From contig NZ_JAUSZN010000001.1 of NCBI RefSeq assembly GCF_030817595.1, positions 2,116,001 through 2,180,000 of the forward strand: 64,000 bases of DNA, written 5' to 3'. The DNA comes from Neobacillus niacini. GTDB taxonomy: Bacteria; Bacillota; Bacilli; Bacillales; Cytobacillaceae. Position numbers and translations under genes: made by a program. Below are positions 53,597-62,371 of this stretch, piece by piece (position 1 is the stretch's first letter; each line of letters opens with the position of its first letter). The notes below the pieces were generated by a model that had not been told where the DNA came from, made no database searches, and was given only the letters and a program-made list of their open reading frames with translations.

Positions 53597-53610
53597 CGTA
53601 AGCGTTATCA
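53597..53610 (+). promoter_or_regulatory. Candidate cre site upstream of the aromatic transporter
   Basis: CGTAAGCGTTATCA matches 13 of 14 positions of TGWNANCGNTNWCA and lies 29 bases before the transporter ATG. The remaining stretch 53330-53596 is AT-rich with no gene seen. Confidence 0.5.
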
Positions 53611-53638
53611 TTTCATTTTTTTAAAAAGGGGAAAAAAT

Positions 53639-54988
53639 ATGACACCGATTAATTCTACTGAAGTTATTGCTAACAGCAAATTTAACCGCTTTCATTTAGG
53701 GTTACTATTCTGGAGTTTTATCATTATCTTGTTTGATGGCTATGATCTGGTGGTCTATGGAACGGTTTTACCAAGCTTGATAAAGGAATGGAATCTTTCA
53801 TCGGTGGAAGCAGGAGCCATTGGGACCTATGGGTTATTTGGGATGATGTTTGGAGCAATCTTTTTCGGTACTCTAGCCGACCGAATTGGCAGAAAGAATG
53901 TAATTGCTATAACATTAGTACTGTTTAGTTTATTTACCTTCCTATGCGGCTTTGTCAAAACCCCTACTACTTTCTCAACCTTTCGTTTCATAGCTGGCTT
54001 AGGTTTGGGAGGAATCATGCCAAATGTTATCGCTTTATTAACGGATTATGCTCCTAAAACGATGAGAAGTATGATTGTAAGTATCGTATTATGTGGGTAT
54101 TCTGTTGGGGGAATTCTTGCTCCCTTAATAGGAATCTTCTTAATGCCTACATTTGGATGGGAATCAATCTTCTGGTTTGCGGGACTCCCTCTAGTGTTTT
54201 TGCCTATCATGTATAAACAGCTGCCCGAAACTGCCAGCTATCTTATCCGTACAGGTAAAAAGGAAAAATTGATTGCAACGCTTGCTAAGGTAAGCCCCGA
54301 ATCGCATTTTAGTTTAAATGATGAGGTTATTGACTTAAAAATACAAGAAACAAAGGTTCCAATATTAGGATTATTTAAGGAGAAGCGAGCCTTCAGTACG
54401 GTGTTGTTTTGGACAGCGTTTTTCAGTTGTTTATTAATGGTTTATGGTTTGAATACTTGGCTTCCAAAATTGATGATGGAAGCAGGCTATGGTTTAAATT
54501 CAAGCTTAGGCTTTCTTATTGCACTCCAAGGCGGAGCGATTATCGGAACCCTCATAATCGGAAAACTTTGTGATAAATACGGTTCAAAAAAAATGCTGGT
54601 TCCCATGTATGCCTCAGGTGCTGTGGCTCTGACACTCCTAGGATTTGGAGGAAATACATTAGTAATCTATCTGTTAGTAGCCGTCGCCGGAGCTGCAACC
54701 ATCGGTGCACAAAATATTGTTCAGGCTTATGTTTCTCAGTACTATCCGCCATCTATTAGATCTACAGCATTAGGGATGGCTTCAGGAGTCGGCAGGACCG
54801 GCGGAATGCTGGGTCCCCTTTTAGGAGGATTTCTATTGTCAGTTTCTTTACCCATTCACTTAAACTTTATCGCCTTTGCGATCCCTGGCTTGATTGCAGC
54901 AGCTGCCCTCTTTATGGTTCCTTTAAAAAATGCCTATCAAAATGATAACGTTGCCAAAGATGATTCTATTAATGTTCATGTAAGTTAG
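53639..54988 (+). CDS. MFS aromatic acid:proton symporter (AAHS family)
   Basis: 449 residues, twelve hydrophobic segments. The first helix has DGYDLVVYGTVLPSL, the AAHS/PcaK signature Asp-Gly-x-Asp, and the loop LADRIGRKNVI and later GKLCDKYGSKK are the MFS motifs. Such proteins import 4-hydroxybenzoate, protocatechuate or related acids. The gene is divergent from the sigma-54 aromatic operon, with cre and activator sites between. It probably imports the operon substrate, though it could also serve the 4-hydroxybenzoate cluster. GGGG lies nine bases before the ATG. Confidence 0.92.
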   Translation: MTPINSTEVIANSKFNRFHLGLLFWSFIIILFDGYDLVVYGTVLPSLIKEWNLSSVEAGAIGTYGLFGMMFGAIFFGTLADRIGRKNVIAITLVLFSLFTFLCGFVKTPTTFSTFRFIAGLGLGGIMPNVIALLTDYAPKTMRSMIVSIVLCGYSVGGILAPLIGIFLMPTFGWESIFWFAGLPLVFLPIMYKQLPETASYLIRTGKKEKLIATLAKVSPESHFSLNDEVIDLKIQETKVPILGLFKEKRAFSTVLFWTAFFSCLLMVYGLNTWLPKLMMEAGYGLNSSLGFLIALQGGAIIGTLIIGKLCDKYGSKKMLVPMYASGAVALTLLGFGGNTLVIYLLVAVAGAATIGAQNIVQAYVSQYYPPSIRSTALGMASGVGRTGGMLGPLLGGFLLSVSLPIHLNFIAFAIPGLIAAAALFMVPLKNAYQNDNVAKDDSINVHVS

Positions 54989-54995
54989 TGGATTA

Positions 54996-55027
54996 AAAAA
55001 GTCTCCCATTTAATAGGGAGACTTTTT
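54996..55027. terminator. Bidirectional terminator between transporter and regulator genes
   Basis: Twelve-base arms at 54996-55007 and 55016-55027 with an 8-base loop; A and T runs flank both sides. Confidence 0.9.
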
Positions 55028-55044
55028 CGCTATGTGGAACGCTT

Positions 55045-56796
55045 CTAAAGCAATTGATACTGATACATTTTTTCATATAAGGTCGATCTTGCGATTCCTA
55101 GCTTTTTGGCAGCTTTACTTTTATTTCCCTTTGACTCTTTAAGAGCGTTGATAATTAATTGCTGTTCCATGACACTCTTGGGCTTTTGCGGAGTTTGATT
55201 AATAAAAGGTTCACTTTGAACTGATGTTGAACTCACATGAATATTTTGTATTTCCAATAGCCGCTTAGGTAAATGTTGATAATCAATTTCTCCATGTGCA
55301 AGAATTACAGCACGTTCCATTGTATTTTCCAGTTCCCTAATGTTTCCCGGCCAAGGGTAGTTTTCAAGAACCTTCATGACCCGTCCCAAAAGATTGGGAA
55401 TTACTCTTTTTTCACGTTTGGCCGTTTTTTCCATCAACTTATAAACAAGTAAAGGCAGATCTCCTTTACGATCACGTAGAGCAGGAACAAACAAGTTAAT
55501 CACATTCAGTCGATAGTACAAATCATTTCGAAAATTACCTTCCGATACTTCTTTGGCCAAATTCCGATTTGTAGCAGCAATAATCCTGATATTAAGTGAA
55601 ATCGGTTCATGTCCTCCGATTCTCGTAATCGACCTGCTTTGTATTACACGAAGAAGCTTGGATTGAATCTCTAATGGCATTTCCCCAATCTCATCTAGGA
55701 AAACGGTCCCACCGTTTGCACGTTCGAACTTTCCCATCATGCCGCCTTTGTGAGAACCGGTAAACGCACCAGCTTCATAACCAAATAATTCACTTTCCAC
55801 TAGATTCCTAGGTATAGCAGAGCAATCAATGACAATAAATGGATGGTTCGAACGGCTGCTGTAATTATGAATAGATTGGGCAATGAGTTCCTTCCCTGTT
55901 CCGCTTTCACCCTCAATTAAGATACTTGAGTCCTGTAATGCCGCCTTTTTGGCTAAATGGATTAAGCTCTCCATTTCTTTACATTGATAAATAATATCAT
56001 CAAAGTTAAAAAATCCCTTTGTGTTAACAATTATTTCTACTTCTTTTCTAATATCTTTAAAGTGAAAAATAACCCCGATTGGTTCATTCGAATTATCATA
56101 GAGGGGAACGGAAGATAATCGAAAATGATATTGCCCCTTATTAATTTTTATTATTATGTCTTTGTTGATGACCGGCATACCAATTTCCAATACATCTAAT
56201 GAAAATGCCTGGTTATCCAGAACCTGAGAAATGGGCTGTCCTAATACTTCTTCTGCTCTTACACCGAGCATTTCCCCTCCCACCTCATTAATAAACATGA
56301 TTGTTCCGAACTTATCAACAGATAAACTACCTGCACTAACCGTTTCTGTAATCTGTTTCATATGATCGTTTTTCAAGTGAACATCTTGAAGTTTTATGTG
56401 TGTTTCAAGCCTTGTGCTAATATACTTTGACAACAGTTCTACTATTATAAGAGTAAGTGAATCATGAATATGATATGAAGTACAAACCAAATAGTATTTC
56501 GTTTCTTGCTCTACTATAATAGGTGAGGAGTATACATATTCTGATTCCCCTACCCTATCCAATCCAGCCATGGTGTTATCATAGCATGTCGTTTTGTGCA
56601 TGAGTGTTATATCACGGGGCAGGTCAATACCTCTGCCACTATCCAAAACCACTTCATCTAAAAGAGGGTCATAATGGCAAATGTAAGAAAGATCGGAACT
56701 CATAATTTGGATTTGTGAATTTATTTCATTGTAGGATTGGTATTCCTCAAATACCTTTTTAACTGTGTCCACAACAAGGTCGATATGAATAACCAT
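55045..56796 (-). CDS. Sigma-54-dependent transcriptional activator (PAS, AAA+, Fis HTH)
   Basis: About 583 residues from ATG 56796; the ATG at 56808 abuts AAGGG and is less likely. N-terminal sensor region to about 130, a PAS domain at about 145-260, AAA+ domain at about 270-505 with Walker A GESGTGKE and Walker B GGTVFLDEIGE, and a Fis-type helix-turn-helix at the end (NKSKAAKKLGIARSTLYEKM). The sigma-54 contact loop reads GAFTGS in place of the usual GAFTGA. It is 11 bases after a paralogue gene. It probably activates the sigma-54 promoter at 53204. Confidence 0.92.
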   Translation of the reverse strand: MVIHIDLVVDTVKKVFEEYQSYNEINSQIQIMSSDLSYICHYDPLLDEVVLDSGRGIDLPRDITLMHKTTCYDNTMAGLDRVGESEYVYSSPIIVEQETKYYLVCTSYHIHDSLTLIIVELLSKYISTRLETHIKLQDVHLKNDHMKQITETVSAGSLSVDKFGTIMFINEVGGEMLGVRAEEVLGQPISQVLDNQAFSLDVLEIGMPVINKDIIIKINKGQYHFRLSSVPLYDNSNEPIGVIFHFKDIRKEVEIIVNTKGFFNFDDIIYQCKEMESLIHLAKKAALQDSSILIEGESGTGKELIAQSIHNYSSRSNHPFIVIDCSAIPRNLVESELFGYEAGAFTGSHKGGMMGKFERANGGTVFLDEIGEMPLEIQSKLLRVIQSRSITRIGGHEPISLNIRIIAATNRNLAKEVSEGNFRNDLYYRLNVINLFVPALRDRKGDLPLLVYKLMEKTAKREKRVIPNLLGRVMKVLENYPWPGNIRELENTMERAVILAHGEIDYQHLPKRLLEIQNIHVSSTSVQSEPFINQTPQKPKSVMEQQLIINALKESKGNKSKAAKKLGIARSTLYEKMYQYQLL

Positions 56797-56819
56797 GATT
56801 GATATCATCCCTTTTAAGT

Positions 56820-58559
56820 TTATCTATTCACCTGTTCAATATTATATTTTGCTATTTTCTCATATAAGTTAGAACGGGATATGCCCAGTTTACGCGCTGC
56901 CAAGCTTTTGTTCCAATACACATGATCAAGAGTGTTACGAATTAACTCCTTTTCCTTCTCTCTAATAGAATTCGCATTATTAAGATTGATAGATTGCGCC
57001 GGCTTTCTTTTATCACTATTAACAAGTGCAGTTAGCAGATAATTTGGTAAGTGTTCAGGTTCCATCACATCATGAGCAATTAGAATAGCTCTTTCTATTA
57101 CATTCTCTAATTCCCTTATATTTCCTGGCCATGAATAGTTTTCTAGTATTTCCATCGTTTCCAAAGAGATGGTTGGTGAATGACGATTTGATCGATTTGC
57201 TGCTACCTCAACGAGGGTTTTTGCCAATAAGGGTATGTCACCCTCTCTTTCCCTGATTGGCGGGATGGTGAGCTGCAGGACATTTAAACGATAATAAAGG
57301 TCTAGTCGAAAATTTTCGTATGCAACTTCTTCCTCGAGGTTTCGGTTCGTTGCTGCAATGATTCGAACATTACATGGTGTAGGGTCATGTCCGCCAACAC
57401 GTGTAATCGTACGGGTTTGAAGAACACGGAGCAGTTTTACCTGAATCTCTAAAGGCATTTCCCCAATTTCATCGAGAAATACAGTGCCTCCATTAGCCAC
57501 TTCAAACTTTCCAAGTCTTCCGCCTTTTCGAGCACCAGTAAAAGCGCCATCAACGTAGCCAAATAACTCACTCTCTACTAAATCTCTTGGGATGGAAGAA
57601 CAGTCAATAACAACAAACGGTTTCCCTTTACGTTGACTTTGATTATGTATGGCTTGGGCGATTAATTCTTTACCTGTTCCGCTCTCACCTTCTATTAAAA
57701 TATTCGATTCTGTTTTTGCCGCGACCTTTGCTGTCTTAACCAAATCTTGCATGGAACGGCTTTTATAAATGATATCCTCGAATTGAAAAATTGGTGTGAT
57801 GCTGACTAAGCTCTCCAATTTTTTCATGATGATTTTCATTTCTCTAAAGGTAATGACAATCCCGACAGGAAGTCCATTTTCAAATAAAGGGGTAACAGAA
57901 AAAATAAGATGAATCTTACCCTTTGGCAAATGAAAAGATACTTCGCGGTTCACCCAATTCTCCTTTGTTTGTAGAGTTCCTAATGGTGAGGGGTTAAAAT
58001 TGGGCAGGATTCCGAGGAGCGGCTTGCCGGTTAGTTCATTAACATCAAGTCCTAGAATACTAGTCCCAATTTGGTTTATGAAGGTAATGATTCCTTTTTG
58101 ATCAACTGTTAAGTACCCTTCCTCGATGGTGTTTGTTATTTGCTGTTGATATTTACTATGCAAAAATAAGGACTTAAGATTAGGCTGGGTTACTAGTTGA
58201 TAGCTTAGCTGTTTGGCAATGAGGTTTAGGATTTGAAGTATTTTCTTATTACTTTCTGGATAAACAATGACCAAAAAGTATTTGTGCTCGCCTTTATGTG
58301 AGATTGGACACGTATATATCCACTCCGATTGGGCTGTCTTACGAGTATTACAATCAGCACAGTCATCCCACTTTACCTGTACTATCCAATTAAACGAATC
58401 TTCGTTAAAGAGTATTTTTTCCTTAAGAACATCGTAGTGACATTGATACATAAATGTATTGTTAAGAAGGATTATGTTTGAAATTCCAGTATCATAATTT
58501 CCAATGGAGCTGCAAGCTTTCTGAAAGTAATCTAGTAAAGACTGTTCTACTGCAACCAT
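56820..58559 (-). CDS. Sigma-54-dependent transcriptional activator (PAS, AAA+, Fis HTH)
   Basis: 579 residues, same layout as the next gene: sensor region to about 130 with a Cys cluster (CADCNTRKTAQSEWIYTC), PAS at about 145-260, AAA+ with Walker A GESGTGKE, canonical GAFTGA loop and Walker B GGTVFLDEIGE, and a Fis-type helix-turn-helix (NKSLAARKLGISRSNLYEKI). Both share a YxCHYDxL motif in the sensor region, so they arose by tandem duplication. It likely responds to an aromatic compound or an intermediate. A perfect cre match lies about 130 bases upstream. Confidence 0.93.
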   Translation of the reverse strand: MVAVEQSLLDYFQKACSSIGNYDTGISNIILLNNTFMYQCHYDVLKEKILFNEDSFNWIVQVKWDDCADCNTRKTAQSEWIYTCPISHKGEHKYFLVIVYPESNKKILQILNLIAKQLSYQLVTQPNLKSLFLHSKYQQQITNTIEEGYLTVDQKGIITFINQIGTSILGLDVNELTGKPLLGILPNFNPSPLGTLQTKENWVNREVSFHLPKGKIHLIFSVTPLFENGLPVGIVITFREMKIIMKKLESLVSITPIFQFEDIIYKSRSMQDLVKTAKVAAKTESNILIEGESGTGKELIAQAIHNQSQRKGKPFVVIDCSSIPRDLVESELFGYVDGAFTGARKGGRLGKFEVANGGTVFLDEIGEMPLEIQVKLLRVLQTRTITRVGGHDPTPCNVRIIAATNRNLEEEVAYENFRLDLYYRLNVLQLTIPPIREREGDIPLLAKTLVEVAANRSNRHSPTISLETMEILENYSWPGNIRELENVIERAILIAHDVMEPEHLPNYLLTALVNSDKRKPAQSINLNNANSIREKEKELIRNTLDHVYWNKSLAARKLGISRSNLYEKIAKYNIEQVNR

Positions 58560-58690
58560 TCAAAGTTCACCACCTCTTCAAATACACACCCACAGAGGAA
58601 TCGAGAAATCATAGGCATTTTAAAGATTATATCATATAATCAGACTATTTCGCAGTCGAACATATTTCTAATAATTAATTGATTATAAAA

Positions 58691-58704
58691 TGTTAACGTT
58701 AACA
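58691..58704. promoter_or_regulatory. Perfect palindromic cre match upstream of the activator pair
   Basis: TGTTAACGTTAACA is a perfect 14-base palindrome and fits all 14 positions of TGWNANCGNTNWCA. It lies five bases after the stop of the GH95-like gene and 132 bases before the first activator start. Confidence 0.6.
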
Positions 58705-58708
58705 TTCT

Positions 58709-61111
58709 TTAAAAGACTTTAAATGGTTTAATATAAAGAGTCGCTCCCCTTTCCATTGTCAGATCATAATATGTTTCCCCTAAAGATGATTCAGTTAGTT
58801 TAACTCCGTCTCCAGTTAGTGAACAGTTTGCTGCAAACGCTGGAAGCTTCAAAGTGATTTCTGTCTCTCTTTCAGCTACGACCTCACCACATACTGTTTG
58901 CGATTCTACATTCCATGAAACGGAAACCCTTCCTGTCATAAAACGAAAATTCTTTACTTTCCCTTTTTTCCACTTTGCAGGAAGAGCCGGTAAAAGTTTA
59001 ATTATTTTTGGTGAAACAAACAGAAGCATTTCTTGGACTGCATTAATAATGCCCATACTGGCATCTAATTGGATTGGCGCTGTCTCAATTTCCATGCTCA
59101 ACCCCATGTTTCTCCAATCATTATGAACGGTGAAAAAGTTATTTAAGAGACAGGAACGTGAGAGGATATCTAAGCATTCTAAAGCTTTGTCGCCGTCGTT
59201 CAATCTCGCCCATATACTCGACATATGAGCTAGAGACCAACCTGTTTGAGCACCTAATATTCTCTTAGATACAGCCATTCTAAATGCTTCAAACAGTTCT
59301 TTATCTTGTTCTTCATTAATTTCTCTACCTGGAAAAACAGGATAGAGATGAGAAATATGACGATGGTTGTATCGATCATCAAAGGCAGGGTGTAACCATT
59401 CCCGAATGGCACCATCTTGATTGACTTCATACTGTGGGATACGTGTTAGCATTGTCTTCCAATTTTCAATTTCATCTAAATAAATTGATGTCTCGTTTGC
59501 CCCTTCAATTAAATGCTGTAATACTTCTTTCAATATGGCAAAATCCATTGTTGCATTGATTGTCGTTGGCATAGGATGAGCAAGGTGCTTCCCGTCCTTC
59601 GGCATAAAGTTTTCTGGAGTATTTTCTGGTGAAACAGAAGGTAGATACTGATAAATCCCATCCTCATCCATGACAAGAAAATCCTCATAAAATAGTACTA
59701 CTTCTTTCATAAATGGAAGTACCTTCTCAAGTAAAAGTTTCTTGTCCCCGGTGTATAGATAATAATCATAATAATGTTGTGCCAACCATCCTGCTGCTCC
59801 TGTCCAATTCATAATAACAGGGACGATTTGATTTGGTACACCAATTCCCGGAGTTGTACCTGCTGGGATATATATCCCGCGACAGCCAAATAGCTTTCTA
59901 GCATTCTCTCGAAAATCATCCATCATTTCCTCATAATAGTTGAATAAAGCTGGCACAAATTCGGATAATCCTCCCACTGCTGCATGCCAATACATCATTT
60001 GAATATTCTCATTTGCCATCCGATGACACCACATGAGATTATAATCTCCGCCCCATAGACCATACATCCCAAACGGTTGCCCCTCAGGTCTAGTGCCAGA
60101 GATAAAAAGATACCTACCATAATTCCACAATTTCTCTATTAATTGAATAGGAGCTTCACCTTCATAAGCATCTAGAAGGAGTTCTTCATTTGATTGATTA
60201 TCATTCACATCACCCAATTGTAAAGAAGCTGTTTGAAAGAGTTGCGAATGTATGGGAATGTGAGTTTTGAGCAAGTCTTGATAATCACCATGAATGCCTA
60301 ATAACTCTTGTTGAAGCCGTGACCATTCTTGTACATGATCTCCTTTAATAAAAACCTTTAACATAACTTGGATATATTCAGCATCTTCACAGCGGAGACA
60401 ATCATTTTCAATGATGATCTTTCCACCAGTTGGAATTATTCGTAATACTGCCCCATATTCAGTGTTATCATCATTTTTTGCCGCAGAAAAGATAAAATCA
60501 TCCTCTACTTTGAGCTGAATGGTAGATTCTAATTCTTTTACCCGCAGTTCCATGCTGTTACTATCTGTCTTAAGCAGGCCAAGCTGCAGCTCTGCCGTTA
60601 ATGATTGACCTGTTGATTTTATTTCAAATACAACCACATTATCAGCTCGTGAAACAAATAAATTTCGCTCAAATTGCTCTTCCCCTTCTTTCCACCTTAC
60701 AAACACCTCTCCAGTTTCCATATCAACTTCTCTACGATACTGTCTAAACCCCTCTGTTTGCTGCATCTTAATTGTTAATTCAACAAGAGGTAAAAACGAG
60801 GCTAAGCGAGTACGATATCCGGTTTCTTTTAATGTATTTGTCAAATGCCAGTTTGCTTCATTGTATTTTTCTTCCTCCATTAGTTCACGTGTTTCCTTCA
60901 AAGTGTAACTAACATCAGGAAGTGTATCTTTTTTCCCCATATGCCATAACCCTTCATGGTTGATTAATATCTTTTCCATTCTCACACCACCTGAAACAGA
61001 AGCACCTATTTTGCCGTTTCCAGAGGGAAGACCCTCCCTCCACATATTCCTCCACCATGCAGCAGGATATTTCAAAGAAATGCGATTGCTGGAATTGTTC
61101 TTAACAAACAT
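58709..61111 (-). CDS. GH95-like glycoside hydrolase
   Basis: 800 residues without signal peptide. The N-terminal beta domain has YPAAWWRNMWREGLPSGNGKIGASVSGG and LINHEGLW, the GH95 start. The (alpha/alpha)6 barrel includes GTRPEGQPFGMYGLWGGDYN, MANENIQMMYWHA, PSVSPENTPENF and HRHISHLYPVFPGREI. GH95 enzymes release alpha-L-fucose or alpha-L-galactose; some related groups act on other sugars. The substitution pattern is not canonical, so the sugar is open. Its neighbour is a GH105 gene, which points to pectin side chains. GGAGG lies nine bases before the ATG. Confidence 0.82.
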   Translation of the reverse strand: MFVKNNSSNRISLKYPAAWWRNMWREGLPSGNGKIGASVSGGVRMEKILINHEGLWHMGKKDTLPDVSYTLKETRELMEEEKYNEANWHLTNTLKETGYRTRLASFLPLVELTIKMQQTEGFRQYRREVDMETGEVFVRWKEGEEQFERNLFVSRADNVVVFEIKSTGQSLTAELQLGLLKTDSNSMELRVKELESTIQLKVEDDFIFSAAKNDDNTEYGAVLRIIPTGGKIIIENDCLRCEDAEYIQVMLKVFIKGDHVQEWSRLQQELLGIHGDYQDLLKTHIPIHSQLFQTASLQLGDVNDNQSNEELLLDAYEGEAPIQLIEKLWNYGRYLFISGTRPEGQPFGMYGLWGGDYNLMWCHRMANENIQMMYWHAAVGGLSEFVPALFNYYEEMMDDFRENARKLFGCRGIYIPAGTTPGIGVPNQIVPVIMNWTGAAGWLAQHYYDYYLYTGDKKLLLEKVLPFMKEVVLFYEDFLVMDEDGIYQYLPSVSPENTPENFMPKDGKHLAHPMPTTINATMDFAILKEVLQHLIEGANETSIYLDEIENWKTMLTRIPQYEVNQDGAIREWLHPAFDDRYNHRHISHLYPVFPGREINEEQDKELFEAFRMAVSKRILGAQTGWSLAHMSSIWARLNDGDKALECLDILSRSCLLNNFFTVHNDWRNMGLSMEIETAPIQLDASMGIINAVQEMLLFVSPKIIKLLPALPAKWKKGKVKNFRFMTGRVSVSWNVESQTVCGEVVAERETEITLKLPAFAANCSLTGDGVKLTESSLGETYYDLTMERGATLYIKPFKVF

Positions 61112-61145
61112 GATTTATAACCTCCAATTCTATTTTTTGTAATAA

Positions 61146-61173
61146 AAGATCACTTGTAAAAACAAGTGATCTT
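61146..61173 (-). terminator. Hairpin between GH105 and GH95-like genes
   Basis: Eleven-base arms at 61146-61156 and 61163-61173 with a 6-base loop; TTTTATTAC follows on the minus strand. It lies about 30 bases after the GH105 stop and could attenuate read-through. Confidence 0.7.
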
Positions 61174-61203
61174 ACACGATAATTCTATTTATCTTTAGTT
61201 CTA

Positions 61204-62343
61204 TTACTTTACTTCCAATGATTCGACATTTCGGACTTCAGCTAATTTCTCCATTTCCATACTTGCTAGTAAAAATGGAGCTACTCCCATAAGATCATCA
61301 CTTACAATTTGCTCACTCATATAATATTCATAGGAGCCATCTCGATACTTAGCCCCACCAAGACCAGCACCTTTACATATACCATGGAGGTGAACACCAT
61401 CTTCATCTTCAGTGACAAAGTGTTGATGAACACCCTTATACGAACGGATAACTACTTCCTGATCTATACCCGACAAATAACCCAGACGGATTCCCTTTGC
61501 CAATGCATATGTCAGCATACAGGATCCAGATGCTTCTAGATAATTGGACTCTCTACCGTTTTGATCCATTAGCTGATACCAAAGACCGCTCTCTTGGTCT
61601 TGGACATTCTTGATAGCATGCGCCATTCGCTCAAAAATGCCCATGATTTGTCCACGCTTTGTATGATTGACTGGAAAGTGTTCGAGTGAATCCACAATGG
61701 CCATCGAATACCAACCCATAGCACGTCCCCAGATGTGGAAGGAGCGTCCCGTTTCTTTATCACACCAACGCTGTTCCTTGCTTTCATCCCATGCATGATG
61801 TAAAAGCCCAGATTGCGGATTGCGGGTCTTCGACTCAATCATCAAGATTTGTCGTGCTACCTCATCAAAGCATTCCGGAGCATGAAAGGTTTTTGCATAT
61901 TGTGCCAAAAATGGGGCTGACATATAAACCCCATCAAGCCACATTTGAAAAGGATAGATTTTTTTATGCCAAAAGCCGCCTTCACTTGTTCTTGGCTGTC
62001 CTTCAAGCTGTGTGACTAATTGTTGGATTGCTTTCTCATACCTTTCCTCTCCGGTACGTTCCCACAGCGAGTATAGATTCTTTCCTTTATTAATATGATC
62101 CAAATTATATTCCTCGATTGAATAGCCTCTAATCTTTCCATTTTCTTGGATATATAGATCCATATGCTTCCTCATGACTTGATGATATTTTTCAATGCCG
62201 CTCCATTCAGATAGCCAATCAAGTGCCTTTAACGTCATGCCCGCAACATATCCCCAGTGATTAGCCATTTTTGGATGATATCCATTTTCGCATTTAGAAA
62301 GAATGGTTTCTGCAATTTTTAATGACCATTGACTCGAATTCAT
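61204..62343 (-). CDS. GH105 unsaturated rhamnogalacturonyl hydrolase (YteR/YesR-like)
   Basis: 379 residues, the usual size. An (alpha/alpha)6 barrel with HWGYVAGMTLKALDWL, the catalytic Asp in MWLDGVYMSAPFLA, HHAWDESKEQRW, FHIWGRAMGWYSMA and GVHLHGICKGAGLGG. The family cleaves the unsaturated uronic acid left by rhamnogalacturonan lyases. No signal peptide, so it acts on imported oligosaccharides. GGAGAG lies six bases before the ATG. The next upstream glycosidase gene is 28 bases away. Confidence 0.92.
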   Translation of the reverse strand: MNSSQWSLKIAETILSKCENGYHPKMANHWGYVAGMTLKALDWLSEWSGIEKYHQVMRKHMDLYIQENGKIRGYSIEEYNLDHINKGKNLYSLWERTGEERYEKAIQQLVTQLEGQPRTSEGGFWHKKIYPFQMWLDGVYMSAPFLAQYAKTFHAPECFDEVARQILMIESKTRNPQSGLLHHAWDESKEQRWCDKETGRSFHIWGRAMGWYSMAIVDSLEHFPVNHTKRGQIMGIFERMAHAIKNVQDQESGLWYQLMDQNGRESNYLEASGSCMLTYALAKGIRLGYLSGIDQEVVIRSYKGVHQHFVTEDEDGVHLHGICKGAGLGGAKYRDGSYEYYMSEQIVSDDLMGVAPFLLASMEMEKLAEVRNVESLEVK

Positions 62344-62371
62344 GCTTCACTCTCCTCTACTACTCTATTCT

